Source of the DNA: CAVYXZ01 sp963772595
Lineage (GTDB): Bacteria; Chloroflexota; Anaerolineae; Aggregatilineales; Phototrophicaceae
Direction of reading: 5' to 3'
NCBI GenBank assembly: GCA_963772595.1
Contig: CAVYXZ010000016.1
Location: 434,001-498,000, forward strand
DNA: 64,000 nucleotides
The stretch's first letter is position 1. The number at the start of each line of letters is the position of its first letter. The position numbers and the translations under genes were made by a program. The notes under the pieces are model-generated. The model made no database searches and had not been told where the DNA came from. It saw only the letters and a program-made list of their open reading frames with translations. This document shows positions 8,691 through 17,982 of this stretch, piece after piece.

Positions 8691-10241
8691 ATGTCTGAGA
8701 GACTGCCGACCGGCCACAAACAAATCGATCATCTGCACATGGAGGCGATCCGCAAACAGTTTCCGGGTGTGCTGGCGGTCGATGACGTCGATTTCGACGT
8801 GCGCTCAGGCGAGGTCCACGCGCTGCTGGGCGAAAACGGCGCGGGTAAAAGCACCCTGATGAAAATCCTCTACGGCCTGTACCAGCCCGATGGCGGCACG
8901 ATTCGCATTGATGGCCGTCCGGTGACGATCCATTCACCAACCAACGCGATTCACCAGGGAATCGGCATGATCCACCAGCACTTTATGCTCGTGCCCTCGC
9001 TGACGGTGGTGGAAAATGTGGCGCTGGGGCTGCAATCCTCGCGTGGTTTCCGGCTCGATCTGGATGTGGTGGCGGAGCGGCTGACCGAACTCTCACAGCA
9101 TTACAACCTGAAGGTGGATCCTCAGGCCCCGATCTGGCAGTTGGCGGTGGGCGAGCAGCAGCGGGTCGAGATTCTGCGGGCGTTGTACAAGGGCGCGGCG
9201 CTGTTGATCCTGGACGAGCCGACTGCTGTGCTGACGCCGCAAGAAGTGGACGATCTTTTCGTGACCCTGCGCCAGATGGCGGACGACGGGCACGGGTTGA
9301 TCTTCATTTCGCACAAGCTGCACGAAGTGCTCAGCCTGACCCAGCGTATCACCGTGCTGCGCGATGGCCGCCGGGTGGGCACTGTACCGACCAGCAGCGC
9401 GACCAAGCCGAAACTGGCCGAGATGATGGTCGGGCGTCCGGTGGTGTTCCAGTACGATCATCCGCCAGTGGAACCCGGCGAGGTTCGGATGGCACTGCGG
9501 GCGGTCAGCGCGCGCAGCGAACGAGGCGATTTGGGACTCAAGGGGGTGTCAATGGATGTGCGCGGCGGCGAGATTGTGGGCGTCGCCGGGGTTTCGGGTA
9601 ACGGCCAGCATGAACTGGCGCAGGTGATTTGCGGCCTGCGGGCCATTGAAAGCGGTGCGCTGACGGTGGGCGGTGACGATATGACCGGCCACAGCTCCGG
9701 CGCGATCAAGAGCCGGGGTGTGTCCTACATCCCTGAAGAGCGCATGATTGACGGCATTGTCAAAGATTTCTCGGTGGCGGAAAACTATGCGCTGCGCGAT
9801 TATGACAGCGCGGGCTTTACGCAGGGCGGCGTGTTCATGAATTTCACCAGCATTGACCGGCGCTGCCGCGAGGCAATTCAGGCCTATGAAATCAAGACGC
9901 CGGGCACGACCACGAAAGTGAAGAGCCTCTCTGGCGGTAACATTCAGAAGCTCATCTTAGCCCGCGAACTGGACCGTGAGCCGCAGATTGTGATTGCGGC
10001 ACAGCCGACGCGCGGCGTAGACATCGGCGCAATGGAGTATATTCACCACCGGCTCCTGGATGAGCGCGCCAGAGGAACGGCGGTCCTCCTGATCTCAGAG
10101 GACCTGGACGAGATTCTGCTGCTGGCTGACCGGGTAGTGGTCATGTTCGAAGGCGAAATCGTCGGCGAAGTGCAGCGCGATGAGATTGTCATCGAAGAAT
10201 TGGGCGCAATGATGGCCGGGACGCTGCGCCACAGTCAGTGA
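8691..10241 (+). CDS. ABC transporter ATP-binding protein with two NBDs (nucleoside/sugar type)
   Basis: 516 residues with two nucleotide-binding domains, as in RbsA/NupO. The first has Walker A GENGAGKST, a Q-loop at HQHFM, a signature-like AVGEQQRVEI and Walker B LLILDEPT. The second has a degenerate P-loop (GVSGNGQHELAQ), a signature LSGGNIQKL and a QPTRGVD segment in the Walker B/D-loop region. One site is therefore probably catalytically weak, which is normal in this family. It powers the two permeases encoded upstream and closes the operon. Confidence 0.9.
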   Translation: MSERLPTGHKQIDHLHMEAIRKQFPGVLAVDDVDFDVRSGEVHALLGENGAGKSTLMKILYGLYQPDGGTIRIDGRPVTIHSPTNAIHQGIGMIHQHFMLVPSLTVVENVALGLQSSRGFRLDLDVVAERLTELSQHYNLKVDPQAPIWQLAVGEQQRVEILRALYKGAALLILDEPTAVLTPQEVDDLFVTLRQMADDGHGLIFISHKLHEVLSLTQRITVLRDGRRVGTVPTSSATKPKLAEMMVGRPVVFQYDHPPVEPGEVRMALRAVSARSERGDLGLKGVSMDVRGGEIVGVAGVSGNGQHELAQVICGLRAIESGALTVGGDDMTGHSSGAIKSRGVSYIPEERMIDGIVKDFSVAENYALRDYDSAGFTQGGVFMNFTSIDRRCREAIQAYEIKTPGTTTKVKSLSGGNIQKLILARELDREPQIVIAAQPTRGVDIGAMEYIHHRLLDERARGTAVLLISEDLDEILLLADRVVVMFEGEIVGEVQRDEIVIEELGAMMAGTLRHSQ

Positions 10242-10251
10242 CGCAGCGTCC
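10219..10251. terminator. Hairpin between the ABC operon and the giant DUF11 gene
   Basis: GGACGCTGCG (10219-10228) pairs perfectly with CGCAGCGTCC (10242-10251) around the ATPase stop codon. The two flanking genes converge here, so it may act in both directions. No long T-run follows on either side. Confidence 0.5.
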
Positions 10252-10266
10252 GGTTTCTAGCTTCGC

Positions 10267-10533
10267 TTAGCCGCGCGGTTTGCCGCGTCTCCACAGTCGA
10301 TACGTCATCCACAACAAGAAGGCTCCGGCGCTGCCGAGCAGTGCGGTCTGCGCCAGGGTTGCCCAAAGCGGTGTCTCGCCGGTTGGCGGCAGAGTCGCAA
10401 TGAACTCTGCGGTCGCCGTGTCAGTAGCACTCTCGAAGTTGCTGCCGCTGACAGTGGCGACGTTGATGACCGGCCCGGAGAGATCGTTGCCGACGGTCGT
10501 ATTGATGACCAGCGATACGGTCGCGCCCGGTGC
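10267..10533 (-). CDS. C-terminal piece of the giant DUF11 protein with LPPTG sorting signal
   Basis: Below the frame break near 10,530 the proper frame continues as ATVSLVINTTVGNDLSGP and then ends in a cell-wall sorting signal. This consists of LPPTG (10378-10392), a hydrophobic stretch with TALLGSAGAFLLW, and a basic tail RLWRRGKPRG before TAA at 10267-10269. This is the tripartite LPxTG arrangement used by sortases: transpeptidation motif, membrane anchor, positive stop-transfer tail. The open reading frame of the main repeat region misses it entirely because of the frame change. No sortase gene is in the window. Confidence 0.8.
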   Translation of the reverse strand, partial: APGATVSLVINTTVGNDLSGPVINVATVSGSNFESATDTATAEFIATLPPTGETPLWATLAQTALLGSAGAFLLWMTYRLWRRGKPRG

Positions 10534-12838
10534 CTACATCGCCGATGGTCCAGGAGATGGACTGGCCGGTGACGCTCACGCTGCCTGTGCTGGCCGAGGT
10601 CGAGTTGATCGTCAGGACATCTGGGAGCGTGTCGTTGACGACGGCTGCGAAGGCAGTTGCGGTGCCCGGATTGTGGACCTCGATGAACCAGCTCAGAGTC
10701 TGGCCTGGGAAGGCGATTTCTGGCTGAACGCTCTTGTTGATCTCGATCTCAGCTGGGGATTGGCCGCCGTTGTCGTTCGAATTTGATGGCTTGTTGATGT
10801 CCACTACGGCTGTATTGGTCCGTGCGCTGCCTGCACCCGCCGCCGTCAGATTGCCGACGTTGCGCACCTGGCTGACGCTGCCATCCACGGTGACGCGGAA
10901 GGTCATCTCCAGACGATTCGGGACACTGAAGGCATCGGCCAGCGTCGCGCCGGGGCTGGGCATCAGCGTGCCGGTGAAGACAACCCGGTTGTTCAGCGCA
11001 TCGTAGGTGCAGCTTGTGACAACGACCACCCCAGGTGATGTACAGGTCAGGCTGCCCGCCACATAGGCGGTGCCCGACGCGATGTCATCTGACACGGTGA
11101 CGCTCAGCGGCGTGGGATTCGGATTAACCCAGACCATTGTCCATTCAAGCAGAGGCAGGCCGTTGGCGTCGAAGACCTTACGTCCGAAGGGCGGATCGAA
11201 GCCGAAGGTACTCTCAGCGTAGTCGTCTTCGGTGGTGACGCCGTTGTTGGGGGTCGAGTCCACATCAGGCTGGTCGCTGGCGGTGACTTCGGCCACGTTG
11301 ACTGTGCCAGTCGTGCCGGTGACTTCGACCGTGATCTCAAGCGTGGCAGCATTGCCTACGCTTATGTTGCCCACCGTCCAGACTGAGCCGTCAAAGCTGC
11401 CCTGTGAGGCGGTGTAGGTGCCGGTGTAGTTGACCGCTGCCGGGAGCGTATCGGTCACTTCCACATTGACCGCGTCGTTGGGGCCGTCGTTCCGCACGGT
11501 CAGCGTGTAGTGGATCGTGTCGCCCACATCCGGCGTGTTGTTATCGACCGTCTTAGACAGGCTGAGATCGGCGGAGTCGATGGCGATGGTGGCTTCGTCG
11601 TGGTTGTTTGTAGTATCTGCCTCGGTCTCGTTGCCACTGATGTCGGCGGTATTGGTGATGACACCGCCCGCGATGTTGACCGTGACTGTGATGTGCAGCG
11701 TCAGGGATTCGCCCGCATCCATCTGGCCGATGGTCCAATCGCCAGTCGTATCGTCAAAGCTGGTCGGCGTGCTGGTCGAGTCGTTCACGGTGGCGCTGTC
11801 GTCACTGACGTAGGTGACGCCTGCGGGCAGGATGTCGCTGACCACTACGCCGGTTGCCGTGTTGGACCCGATATTCCGCGCCACGATGGTATAGACCACG
11901 TTGTCGCCCATCTCAGGCGTTGGGTTACTGACCGTCTTCTGTACGGCCAGGTCGATGCCGCCCAGGGTGAAGCTGGCGGTGTCGCTGTTGTTGGTCGAGT
12001 CGCTGTCCGTCTGGTCCACGCTCGCCAGCGAGGCCGTGTTGCTGATCGAGCCGCTGGGAATTTCGATAGTGACGGTCAACTGTAAGGTGACAGTCTCGCC
12101 GTTCGCCAGGTCGCCGATGTCCCAGGTGCCGGGCGTGCCGACGGTGAACGTGCCCTTCGACGGCGTATCCGAGACGTAGGTCAGGCTGACACCGTCCAGC
12201 GGCAGATCTTCGTCTATTTGCACGCCGGTGGCATCGCTCGGCCCATTGTTGGTGACGGTGATGGTGTAGGTGATGTCATCGCCGGAGTCCGGGGTGGTGT
12301 TATCAACCGTCTTCTGGACTTCGATGTCTACTGCACCCACTATGATGTCAGCACTGTCCTGATTGTTGGTCGTGTTCGAGTCGGCCTGATCCACATTGGT
12401 CAACTCAGCCACGTTGGTGATGGTCGTGCCGCTGGTGGCGGCATCGACGGTTGCGGTGATCTCCAGCGTCAGACTCTCGCCATTGTTGAGATCGCCGACG
12501 GTCCAGACGCCGGTCCCGCTGGCATAGCTGGTTGGCGTGCTGCTGCTATCGAGCAGGCTGGCGCTGTTATCGCTGACGTAGGTGACGCCCGCCGGGAGCG
12601 TGTCCGTCACTTCGATGCCGGTCGCATCGCCGGGGCCGTTATTGGTGATGACCACGCTGTAGACGACTGTGTCGCCTTCGCTTGGCGCGCTGTTATCGAC
12701 TGTCTTCTGCACGCTCAGGTCCAGCCCGGCGACCGTGATGTCGGCGCTGTCGGCGTTATTGCTGGCGTTGCTATCGTTTTGATCGACGTTGGTGAGCGTG
12801 CGCCGTATTGCTGATGGTCGTGCCGCTGGTGGCAGCAT
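10421..12838 (-). CDS. Giant DUF11 protein, repeat piece 4 (C-terminal repeats)
   Basis: This frame carries several DUF11 units of about 130 residues, each with the pattern VQKTVDN...GD.V.Y.I.VTNNGP..A.GV.V.D.LP.GVTYVSD, then GVWTVGDL..GESLTL.I, then a Thr/Asn/Asp-rich linker. The last units diverge more and resemble the conserved DUF11-like domains found near the anchor of such proteins. It joins the upstream piece near 12,805 (NTA, then TLTNVDQNDSN) and the anchor piece near 10,530. Composition is Thr, Asp, Asn, Val and Gly rich with almost no Lys, as in extracellular beta-sandwich arrays. Confidence 0.8.
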   Translation of the reverse strand: MLPPAARPSAIRRTLTNVDQNDSNASNNADSADITVAGLDLSVQKTVDNSAPSEGDTVVYSVVITNNGPGDATGIEVTDTLPAGVTYVSDNSASLLDSSSTPTSYASGTGVWTVGDLNNGESLTLEITATVDAATSGTTITNVAELTNVDQADSNTTNNQDSADIIVGAVDIEVQKTVDNTTPDSGDDITYTITVTNNGPSDATGVQIDEDLPLDGVSLTYVSDTPSKGTFTVGTPGTWDIGDLANGETVTLQLTVTIEIPSGSISNTASLASVDQTDSDSTNNSDTASFTLGGIDLAVQKTVSNPTPEMGDNVVYTIVARNIGSNTATGVVVSDILPAGVTYVSDDSATVNDSTSTPTSFDDTTGDWTIGQMDAGESLTLHITVTVNIAGGVITNTADISGNETEADTTNNHDEATIAIDSADLSLSKTVDNNTPDVGDTIHYTLTVRNDGPNDAVNVEVTDTLPAAVNYTGTYTASQGSFDGSVWTVGNISVGNAATLEITVEVTGTTGTVNVAEVTASDQPDVDSTPNNGVTTEDDYAESTFGFDPPFGRKVFDANGLPLLEWTMVWVNPNPTPLSVTVSDDIASGTAYVAGSLTCTSPGVVVVTSCTYDALNNRVVFTGTLMPSPGATLADAFSVPNRLEMTFRVTVDGSVSQVRNVGNLTAAGAGSARTNTAVVDINKPSNSNDNGGQSPAEIEINKSVQPEIAFPGQTLSWFIEVHNPGTATAFAAVVNDTLPDVLTINSTSASTGSVSVTGQSISWTIGDVGTGRDRIAGHQYDRRQRSLRAGHQRRHCQRQQLRECY

Positions 12839-14230
12839 CCACCGTCGCGCTGATCTCCAGGGTCAGGCTGTCGCCATCGGCCAGATCGCCGACCGTCCAG
12901 ACACCGCTGCCAGAGTTATAGTTTGTGCTGGTCGTGCTGCTATCGTCGCTGACGTAGGTGACACCTGCCGGGAGCGCATCGGTGATTTCGACACCGGTCG
13001 CATTACTCGGACCGTTGTTGGTCACGGTGACGCTGTAGATCACAGTGTCGCCTTCATCCGGCGTGGCGTTATCGACCGACTTCTGGACGGCCAGGTCCAG
13101 CCCGCCGACCGTGATCTCTGCCGTGTCACTGTTGTTGCTGGCGTTACTGTCGGTCTGATCGATATTCGTGATGGTAGCCGTATTGGTCATTGTGCTGCCG
13201 CTTGTGCCGGTATCGACCGTCACGGTGATGTCCAGCCGAATGTTATCGCCGACAGCCAGGGCCGGAATGGTCCAGGTGCCAGTGCCCGCATTATAGGTGG
13301 TGCTGGTGCTTGTACTGGTGTCGCTGACGTAGGTCACGTTGAGCGTATCCAACTGGTCGGTCACGACGATGTTGGTCGCATTGGCCGCGCCGTTGTTCGT
13401 GACCAGGATGCTGTAGACGATGGTGTCGCCTTCGTTGGGCGTAGCGTTATCGACGCCTTTCTGGAGGCTGAGGTCCAACCCACCGACCGCAATATCGGCA
13501 CTGTCCGTATCGTTAGCAGCATTGCTATCGGGTTGATCGACTGCGGTCACCGTTGCATTGTTGGTGAGCGGCTGCGCCAGCGCGCTCGCGCCGGTATCGA
13601 CTGTGGCCGTAACCGTCAGGCTGAGCGAATCGCCCGCGTCCAGCGTGATTCCGGTGAGCGTCCAGACGCCGGTGCCGGAGGCGTAGGTGGTGCTGGTCGA
13701 GGCGCTGTCGTCGCTGACGTAGCTCACGCCGTTGACGCCGTTCAAATCGTCGGTAATCTCGATGCCGGTAGCCGGAGCCGGGCCGTTGTTACGTACCGTG
13801 ATGGTGTAGGTGATGGTGTCGCCTTCATTCGGCGTCGAGTTGCTGACATCCTTTGTCACCTGGAGATCGACGGTGTCGATGCCGATGGTGGCGGTGTCGC
13901 TGTTGTTGGTGTTGTCGGTTTCGGTTTCGTTGGCGGTCACCGAAGCCGTATTGTCGATGGTTGTGCCGCTGGTTCCCACATCGACCGTCGCTTCGATGCC
14001 GATGGTCTGCGATGCGCCCGCATTCAGCGTCGGGAAGGTACAGGTCAGCGTCCCGGCGGCGAAGGTGCAGGGGAGGGTGGTGGGCACGAAGCGCACAAAG
14101 GTCACACCGGCTGGCAGGTTATCGGTGACGGTGACATCAGTTGCCTGTGATGGACCATTGTTCGTGACCTGAAGCGTATAGGTAATCAGGTCGGTCTCGT
14201 TTGGCGAGGTATCGTTGACCGTCTTGGTGA
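11540..14230 (-). repeat. Tandem ~385-bp DUF11 repeats, about eight copies
   Basis: The DNA block encoding the QKTVDN segment recurs near 11540, 11930, 12315, 12695, 13080, 13455, 13850 and 14225, a period of about 375-395 bases. Copies 3 to 7 are very similar at DNA level, for example the recurring phrases for NNGP..ATG and GVTYVSDDS. This suggests growth by unequal crossing-over and makes copy number prone to variation and to assembly collapse. Confidence 0.75.
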
Positions 14231-16397
14231 TGGCGACATCGACCATACGCCCGACCAGCGTGTCTTCGACGGCACGTTCGTCGTCGTTATCGTCCGGCGT
14301 TTCACCGCCAGTGTTACCGTTGTTCCCTTCGACGGACGTAACGTAAGCAGTATTGCTCAGCGTGCTGCCATCCGCCGTGTTCGGGTCCACCGTGCCGGTC
14401 AGCGTGATGGTCGCGTCATCGCCGGAAGCAATGGTGCCCAGCGCGCAGGTCAGCACCTGGCCGACCAGCGGGCTGCACGTACCCTGCGAGGGCGTCACCA
14501 GCGTCAAGTTGAATTCGAGCGGTAGTTCATCGGTCAGGACGACGCCAGTTGCATCAACGTCGGGCGTGCCCTGGTTGGTGATCGTCACGGTGTAGACCAG
14601 TGGTCCGCCGGGGGCTGCCGGGTCGGGGCTGTCGGCTTTGGCGACGACCAGCGCGGGTTTAACCACATTGAGGTTAGCCGTGTCAGACGTGCTGTTGTTG
14701 CGGTCCACAGTGTCATTGGCGGGCATGGTATCGCTGTTGACATCTGCCGTGTTGTTGATCGTGCGCGGCAGCGAGGCCGAATCGACCGTGTCGTCGATCT
14801 GCATGGTGACAGTGATGGTTGCCACGCCGTCCACCGGGAGCTTGTCGATGGCGATGTCGATATTATCCGTCACGCCAGTCGCGTAGCCTGGTGTCAGGAC
14901 CGAATTATCGGTGTAGGCGCTGCCAAAAGTGGTGGCTGTGGCATTGAAGCTGACGTCCACATTGGTCACATCCAGCCAGTCATCCAACACGTCGGTCACA
15001 CCAAGATCGTAGGCTGGGGCCGTCGCGCCGTCCGTAGCAAGGTTGCTGACGACCAGCGTCATCGTGACTGTGCCACCGCGCACCTGATCGGTCGGGCTGA
15101 AGCTCTTGGTCAGCGTGACATCCGGCACCACGACCTCGACAGTCACGTCATCGGTGCTGCTGGTCGTCCCGGTGCTGGACTGGACGTCGGCGTTGTTGAC
15201 CAGATTTACATCGTTGGCGTTAGCCACGTCGTCCACGACCAGCGCAACCACATCGACGACAATCTGATCGTTGGTATCGGTGATGTTATCCGCCGTGTTG
15301 ACGACGTTCGTGCCGAAGTTGAAGGTCACGGTATCGTTCGTGTTGGTGGTGGTAGAGATGCTGATGTCGCCGCTGCTCGTGTCGGTATCGCCTGCGCTGA
15401 GCAGCGTATTGCTGATGTTGCCGCCAATCGAGACGACCGAGGCGCTTTCGACGCTCATGACACTGGGCAGGACATCGACAATGCTGATCTGGTCGGTGCC
15501 TTCCGCCATCGTGACGGTGATGCGATAGGTGACGGTCTCGCCGATGGCAACGTCAGGGATACCGGTGTCGTTCTGGTCGCTGCCGCCTTCGGGGTAGGTA
15601 TCGGCCAGTGAGGTGCTTTGCAGGCCCTTGCTGATGCTCGGCCCGGTGTTCAACGTGAAATCGACCGAATCGGTGTCGGTATAGTTGTTAATGCCGCCGG
15701 AGCCGTTGCGCTCGCCGGTCGTGTCGCCGCTGTTACCAGGGGTCACGTCACCGGTGCCATTGGGGCCGGGCAGGCTGGTCCAGGTGATGGTGGCCGTGTT
15801 GGGCACCGTCTGGTTGGCGACTGCGGTGCTGTTCAGTGTGCCGGAGACTCGCAGGACGACCGTGTCGCCCGGATCAAGCCGGTTGAGCGTGACATCCACT
15901 GTGCCCGCATCGCCCGGCGTAGAACTATCGTCGTCAATGGTGACATAGCCCGGATTGGTCTGGATGGCGACGCCCGTCAGGCTGAGTGCTGCATCCAGGT
16001 TATCGATTACATTGATGTCGAAGGCGCTTACATTATTGGCGCCACCCGCGGCTGTGATGGTCAGATCGTACTGGACCGGGTCGCCTGCATCGGTGGGCAG
16101 GGGAGCGACGGTCGTCTTCGCCAGCGTGAGCTGCGCTTCGTAGACCTGAGCATAGACGGTCGTGGAGGTGATTGGCGCGCCGCTGTTGACGGTCAGGTCG
16201 AAGTTATTCGAGAAGACATCTGCGAGCGTGTTCGCGGCAGAATTGACCACGACGACGTTGAAATCGACGTAGACAAACTCGCCGAAGGCATTGTTCGTGT
16301 TGGCTGTTGGTAATCGTGCCCAGGTTGAACGTGAGCAGGTTGGTGCCGCTGTTGTAATTGACCACGCCGCCGATCTGAGCCGAACCGCCCGCATCAT
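12771..16397 (-). CDS. Giant DUF11 protein, repeat piece 3
   Basis: The longest uninterrupted repeat section of the C-terminal half, about 1,200 residues. The first part contains longer, less regular domains with TVTYRITVTMAEGTDQIS and DVLPSVMSVE, resembling isopeptide-forming fimbrial domains. From about 14,250 downward it turns into regular DUF11 repeats (VAITKTVNDTSPNETDLITYTLQVTNNGP and so on). The true join with piece 2 is near 16,305, where NLGTITN should continue as ANTNNAFGEFVYVDF; the first 30 residues of the open frame above that point are out-of-frame text. Confidence 0.8.
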   Translation of the reverse strand: MMRAVRLRSAAWSITTAAPTCSRSTWARLPTANTNNAFGEFVYVDFNVVVVNSAANTLADVFSNNFDLTVNSGAPITSTTVYAQVYEAQLTLAKTTVAPLPTDAGDPVQYDLTITAAGGANNVSAFDINVIDNLDAALSLTGVAIQTNPGYVTIDDDSSTPGDAGTVDVTLNRLDPGDTVVLRVSGTLNSTAVANQTVPNTATITWTSLPGPNGTGDVTPGNSGDTTGERNGSGGINNYTDTDSVDFTLNTGPSISKGLQSTSLADTYPEGGSDQNDTGIPDVAIGETVTYRITVTMAEGTDQISIVDVLPSVMSVESASVVSIGGNISNTLLSAGDTDTSSGDISISTTTNTNDTVTFNFGTNVVNTADNITDTNDQIVVDVVALVVDDVANANDVNLVNNADVQSSTGTTSSTDDVTVEVVVPDVTLTKSFSPTDQVRGGTVTMTLVVSNLATDGATAPAYDLGVTDVLDDWLDVTNVDVSFNATATTFGSAYTDNSVLTPGYATGVTDNIDIAIDKLPVDGVATITVTMQIDDTVDSASLPRTINNTADVNSDTMPANDTVDRNNSTSDTANLNVVKPALVVAKADSPDPAAPGGPLVYTVTITNQGTPDVDATGVVLTDELPLEFNLTLVTPSQGTCSPLVGQVLTCALGTIASGDDATITLTGTVDPNTADGSTLSNTAYVTSVEGNNGNTGGETPDDNDDERAVEDTLVGRMVDVAITKTVNDTSPNETDLITYTLQVTNNGPSQATDVTVTDNLPAGVTFVRFVPTTLPCTFAAGTLTCTFPTLNAGASQTIGIEATVDVGTSGTTIDNTASVTANETETDNTNNSDTATIGIDTVDLQVTKDVSNSTPNEGDTITYTITVRNNGPAPATGIEITDDLNGVNGVSYVSDDSASTSTTYASGTGVWTLTGITLDAGDSLSLTVTATVDTGASALAQPLTNNATVTAVDQPDSNAANDTDSADIAVGGLDLSLQKGVDNATPNEGDTIVYSILVTNNGAANATNIVVTDQLDTLNVTYVSDTSTSTSTTYNAGTGTWTIPALAVGDNIRLDITVTVDTGTSGSTMTNTATITNIDQTDSNASNNSDTAEITVGGLDLAVQKSVDNATPDEGDTVIYSVTVTNNGPSNATGVEITDALPAGVTYVSDDSSTTSTNYNSGSGVWTVGDLADGDSLTLEISATVDAATSGTTISNTAHAHQRRSKR

Positions 16398-17982
16398 ATA
16401 GTGGGACCGGGGTGCCGTTGGTCGCAGGGTTCAGACCTGCCGTGCTGGACGTAACATCGCCCAGATTTTCCTGCACGAAAGTCACGGTGGTGTTGTCGTC
16501 AAAGATGGGGGCGATGCTGGCAGACAACTGATCGTCCAACACGACGTCTGTTGAAGTGCCTTCCGGGATGGAGATCGCCAGCCGGTAGCTGAGGACCTCA
16601 CCGACCACCACCGGACGCGGCTCGCCGCTGGTATCGGCGGTCGTATCATCGGTGCTGGTTTCGGAGGTCGCCATGATCGACTTGACCGGCGCGATGTTAG
16701 TGATGTTGACCACCGACGAGTTGCTGTCTGTGTAATCACGGGTTTCGGCGTTGACCACATCTGTCGAAGTGTAGGCCAGGGCGACGTCGTTGGTCTGCGC
16801 CACGCCGGGAGCGACCGCGCTCGTGACCTGGCCGTTGAAGACGATGGTACAGCTTGAGCCAAGTGCCAGACTGTCAAAGCTGAAGACGACATCCGGCGGC
16901 GCGGACGAATCGACATTGAAACCGGTCTGCGTATCGCAGGTCGACGCAGCAGTATCCAGGCTGTCGTAAACCAGGTAGAAGGTCCCGGCCCCGTTGTTGG
17001 GCAGCGTATCGGTCAGAACGACGTTGAAGGCATCCGCCGTTGAGGCAGCGGTGTGTTCGACCGTCAGGGTAAACTGAACGAGGTCGCCTGCGTCAACCGT
17101 TCCGGCGGTATCGGTGGTCTTGCTGACATTCAGGTCCGCCTCAGTGATCTCAGCGGTTGCCGTATCGGTCTGGGTGTCGTTGGTGAACTGGACCTCGGCT
17201 TCATTGACCAGTTGGGTGTTATCGACGTTACCCACGACATCGGCCACAATGGCGGTCACATGCACGACGATCTGGTCGGCAGCATCGTAGATATTATCGC
17301 TGCCCGTGTTGACGACCGTGCCGAAGTCGAAGGTCACGGTGTCATCGCGGGTGTCGCCGTTGCGCAAGTCGGCGCTGGTGATAAAGGCCGAGCCTGCCAG
17401 GTCCGCTCCGGCGGTCAGGTTAGTGCTGCTGACGTTCGCGCCAATCGACTCGACAGTCGCATCGACCACTTCGAGTACATCCGGCAGGTTATCCACCACC
17501 TGGACCGTGTCCGTGCCTTCAATAGTAGTCACGACCAGTTCATAGGTCACGGTCTCGCCGATGTTCAGGTCCGTGACGCCTGCGGTGTGCTGGCTGTCGC
17601 CGGTTTCGGTCAGGGAAGTCGCCACGATGCCCTTAGCGATAGTGGGTGAGGCGGTCGTCGTGGTGGCGCTGTCCGTTTCCTGCGGATAGCTGCGGTCGTC
17701 AGCGGGCGTGCCGGGCTGCGACGAGTAATCGACGGTGGCCGTGTTGGTGTAGGTCTCGTCGTAGAGGGCTGCGATGTCAAGCGTACAGGTGAAGTCGATC
17801 AGCAGGGCATCCTGGCCAGTGCCGTCGATGGTGCCGCCGGGCATCAACGGATTGGCGTTGTCCAGCACCAGATTACTGGTAAACAGGTCGCCGGTGTAGG
17901 CCGGCGTAGCTGCCATCGTCAAAGATGACGGACGTAATCGCGCAGGTATTGAAGACGGATGGTACTGTCGAGTCATCGACAC
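16204..17982 (-). CDS. Giant DUF11 protein, repeat piece 2
   Basis: About 590 residues in this frame, holding irregular DUF11-like domains with GETVTYELVVTTIEGTD, VVDNLPDVLEVVDA and LNVSKTTDTAGTVDAGD. Real coding begins near 17,915 (ATPAYTGDLFTSN, following FDDGS of piece 1) and ends near 16,305. A few cysteines (for example STCDTQTG and SLALGSSCTIVF) recur at equivalent places in neighbouring domains, which could form disulfides outside the cell. Confidence 0.8.
   Translation of the reverse strand: MSMTRQYHPSSIPARLRPSSLTMAATPAYTGDLFTSNLVLDNANPLMPGGTIDGTGQDALLIDFTCTLDIAALYDETYTNTATVDYSSQPGTPADDRSYPQETDSATTTTASPTIAKGIVATSLTETGDSQHTAGVTDLNIGETVTYELVVTTIEGTDTVQVVDNLPDVLEVVDATVESIGANVSSTNLTAGADLAGSAFITSADLRNGDTRDDTVTFDFGTVVNTGSDNIYDAADQIVVHVTAIVADVVGNVDNTQLVNEAEVQFTNDTQTDTATAEITEADLNVSKTTDTAGTVDAGDLVQFTLTVEHTAASTADAFNVVLTDTLPNNGAGTFYLVYDSLDTAASTCDTQTGFNVDSSAPPDVVFSFDSLALGSSCTIVFNGQVTSAVAPGVAQTNDVALAYTSTDVVNAETRDYTDSNSSVVNITNIAPVKSIMATSETSTDDTTADTSGEPRPVVVGEVLSYRLAISIPEGTSTDVVLDDQLSASIAPIFDDNTTVTFVQENLGDVTSSTAGLNPATNGTPVPLYDAGGSAQIGGVVNYNSGTNLLTFNLGTITNSQHEQCLRRVCLRRFQRRRGQFCREHARRCLLE

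Noticed and set aside
10421..12838. Programmed ribosomal frameshifting in the giant gene and others
   Set aside because: No common slippery heptamer is seen at the break sites, and breaks also occur in housekeeping enzymes. Uncorrected insertion errors explain the pattern more simply.
11540..14230. Regular repeats resembling an array such as CRISPR
   Set aside because: The period is about 385 bases, the units are coding and there are no short identical repeats with unique spacers.
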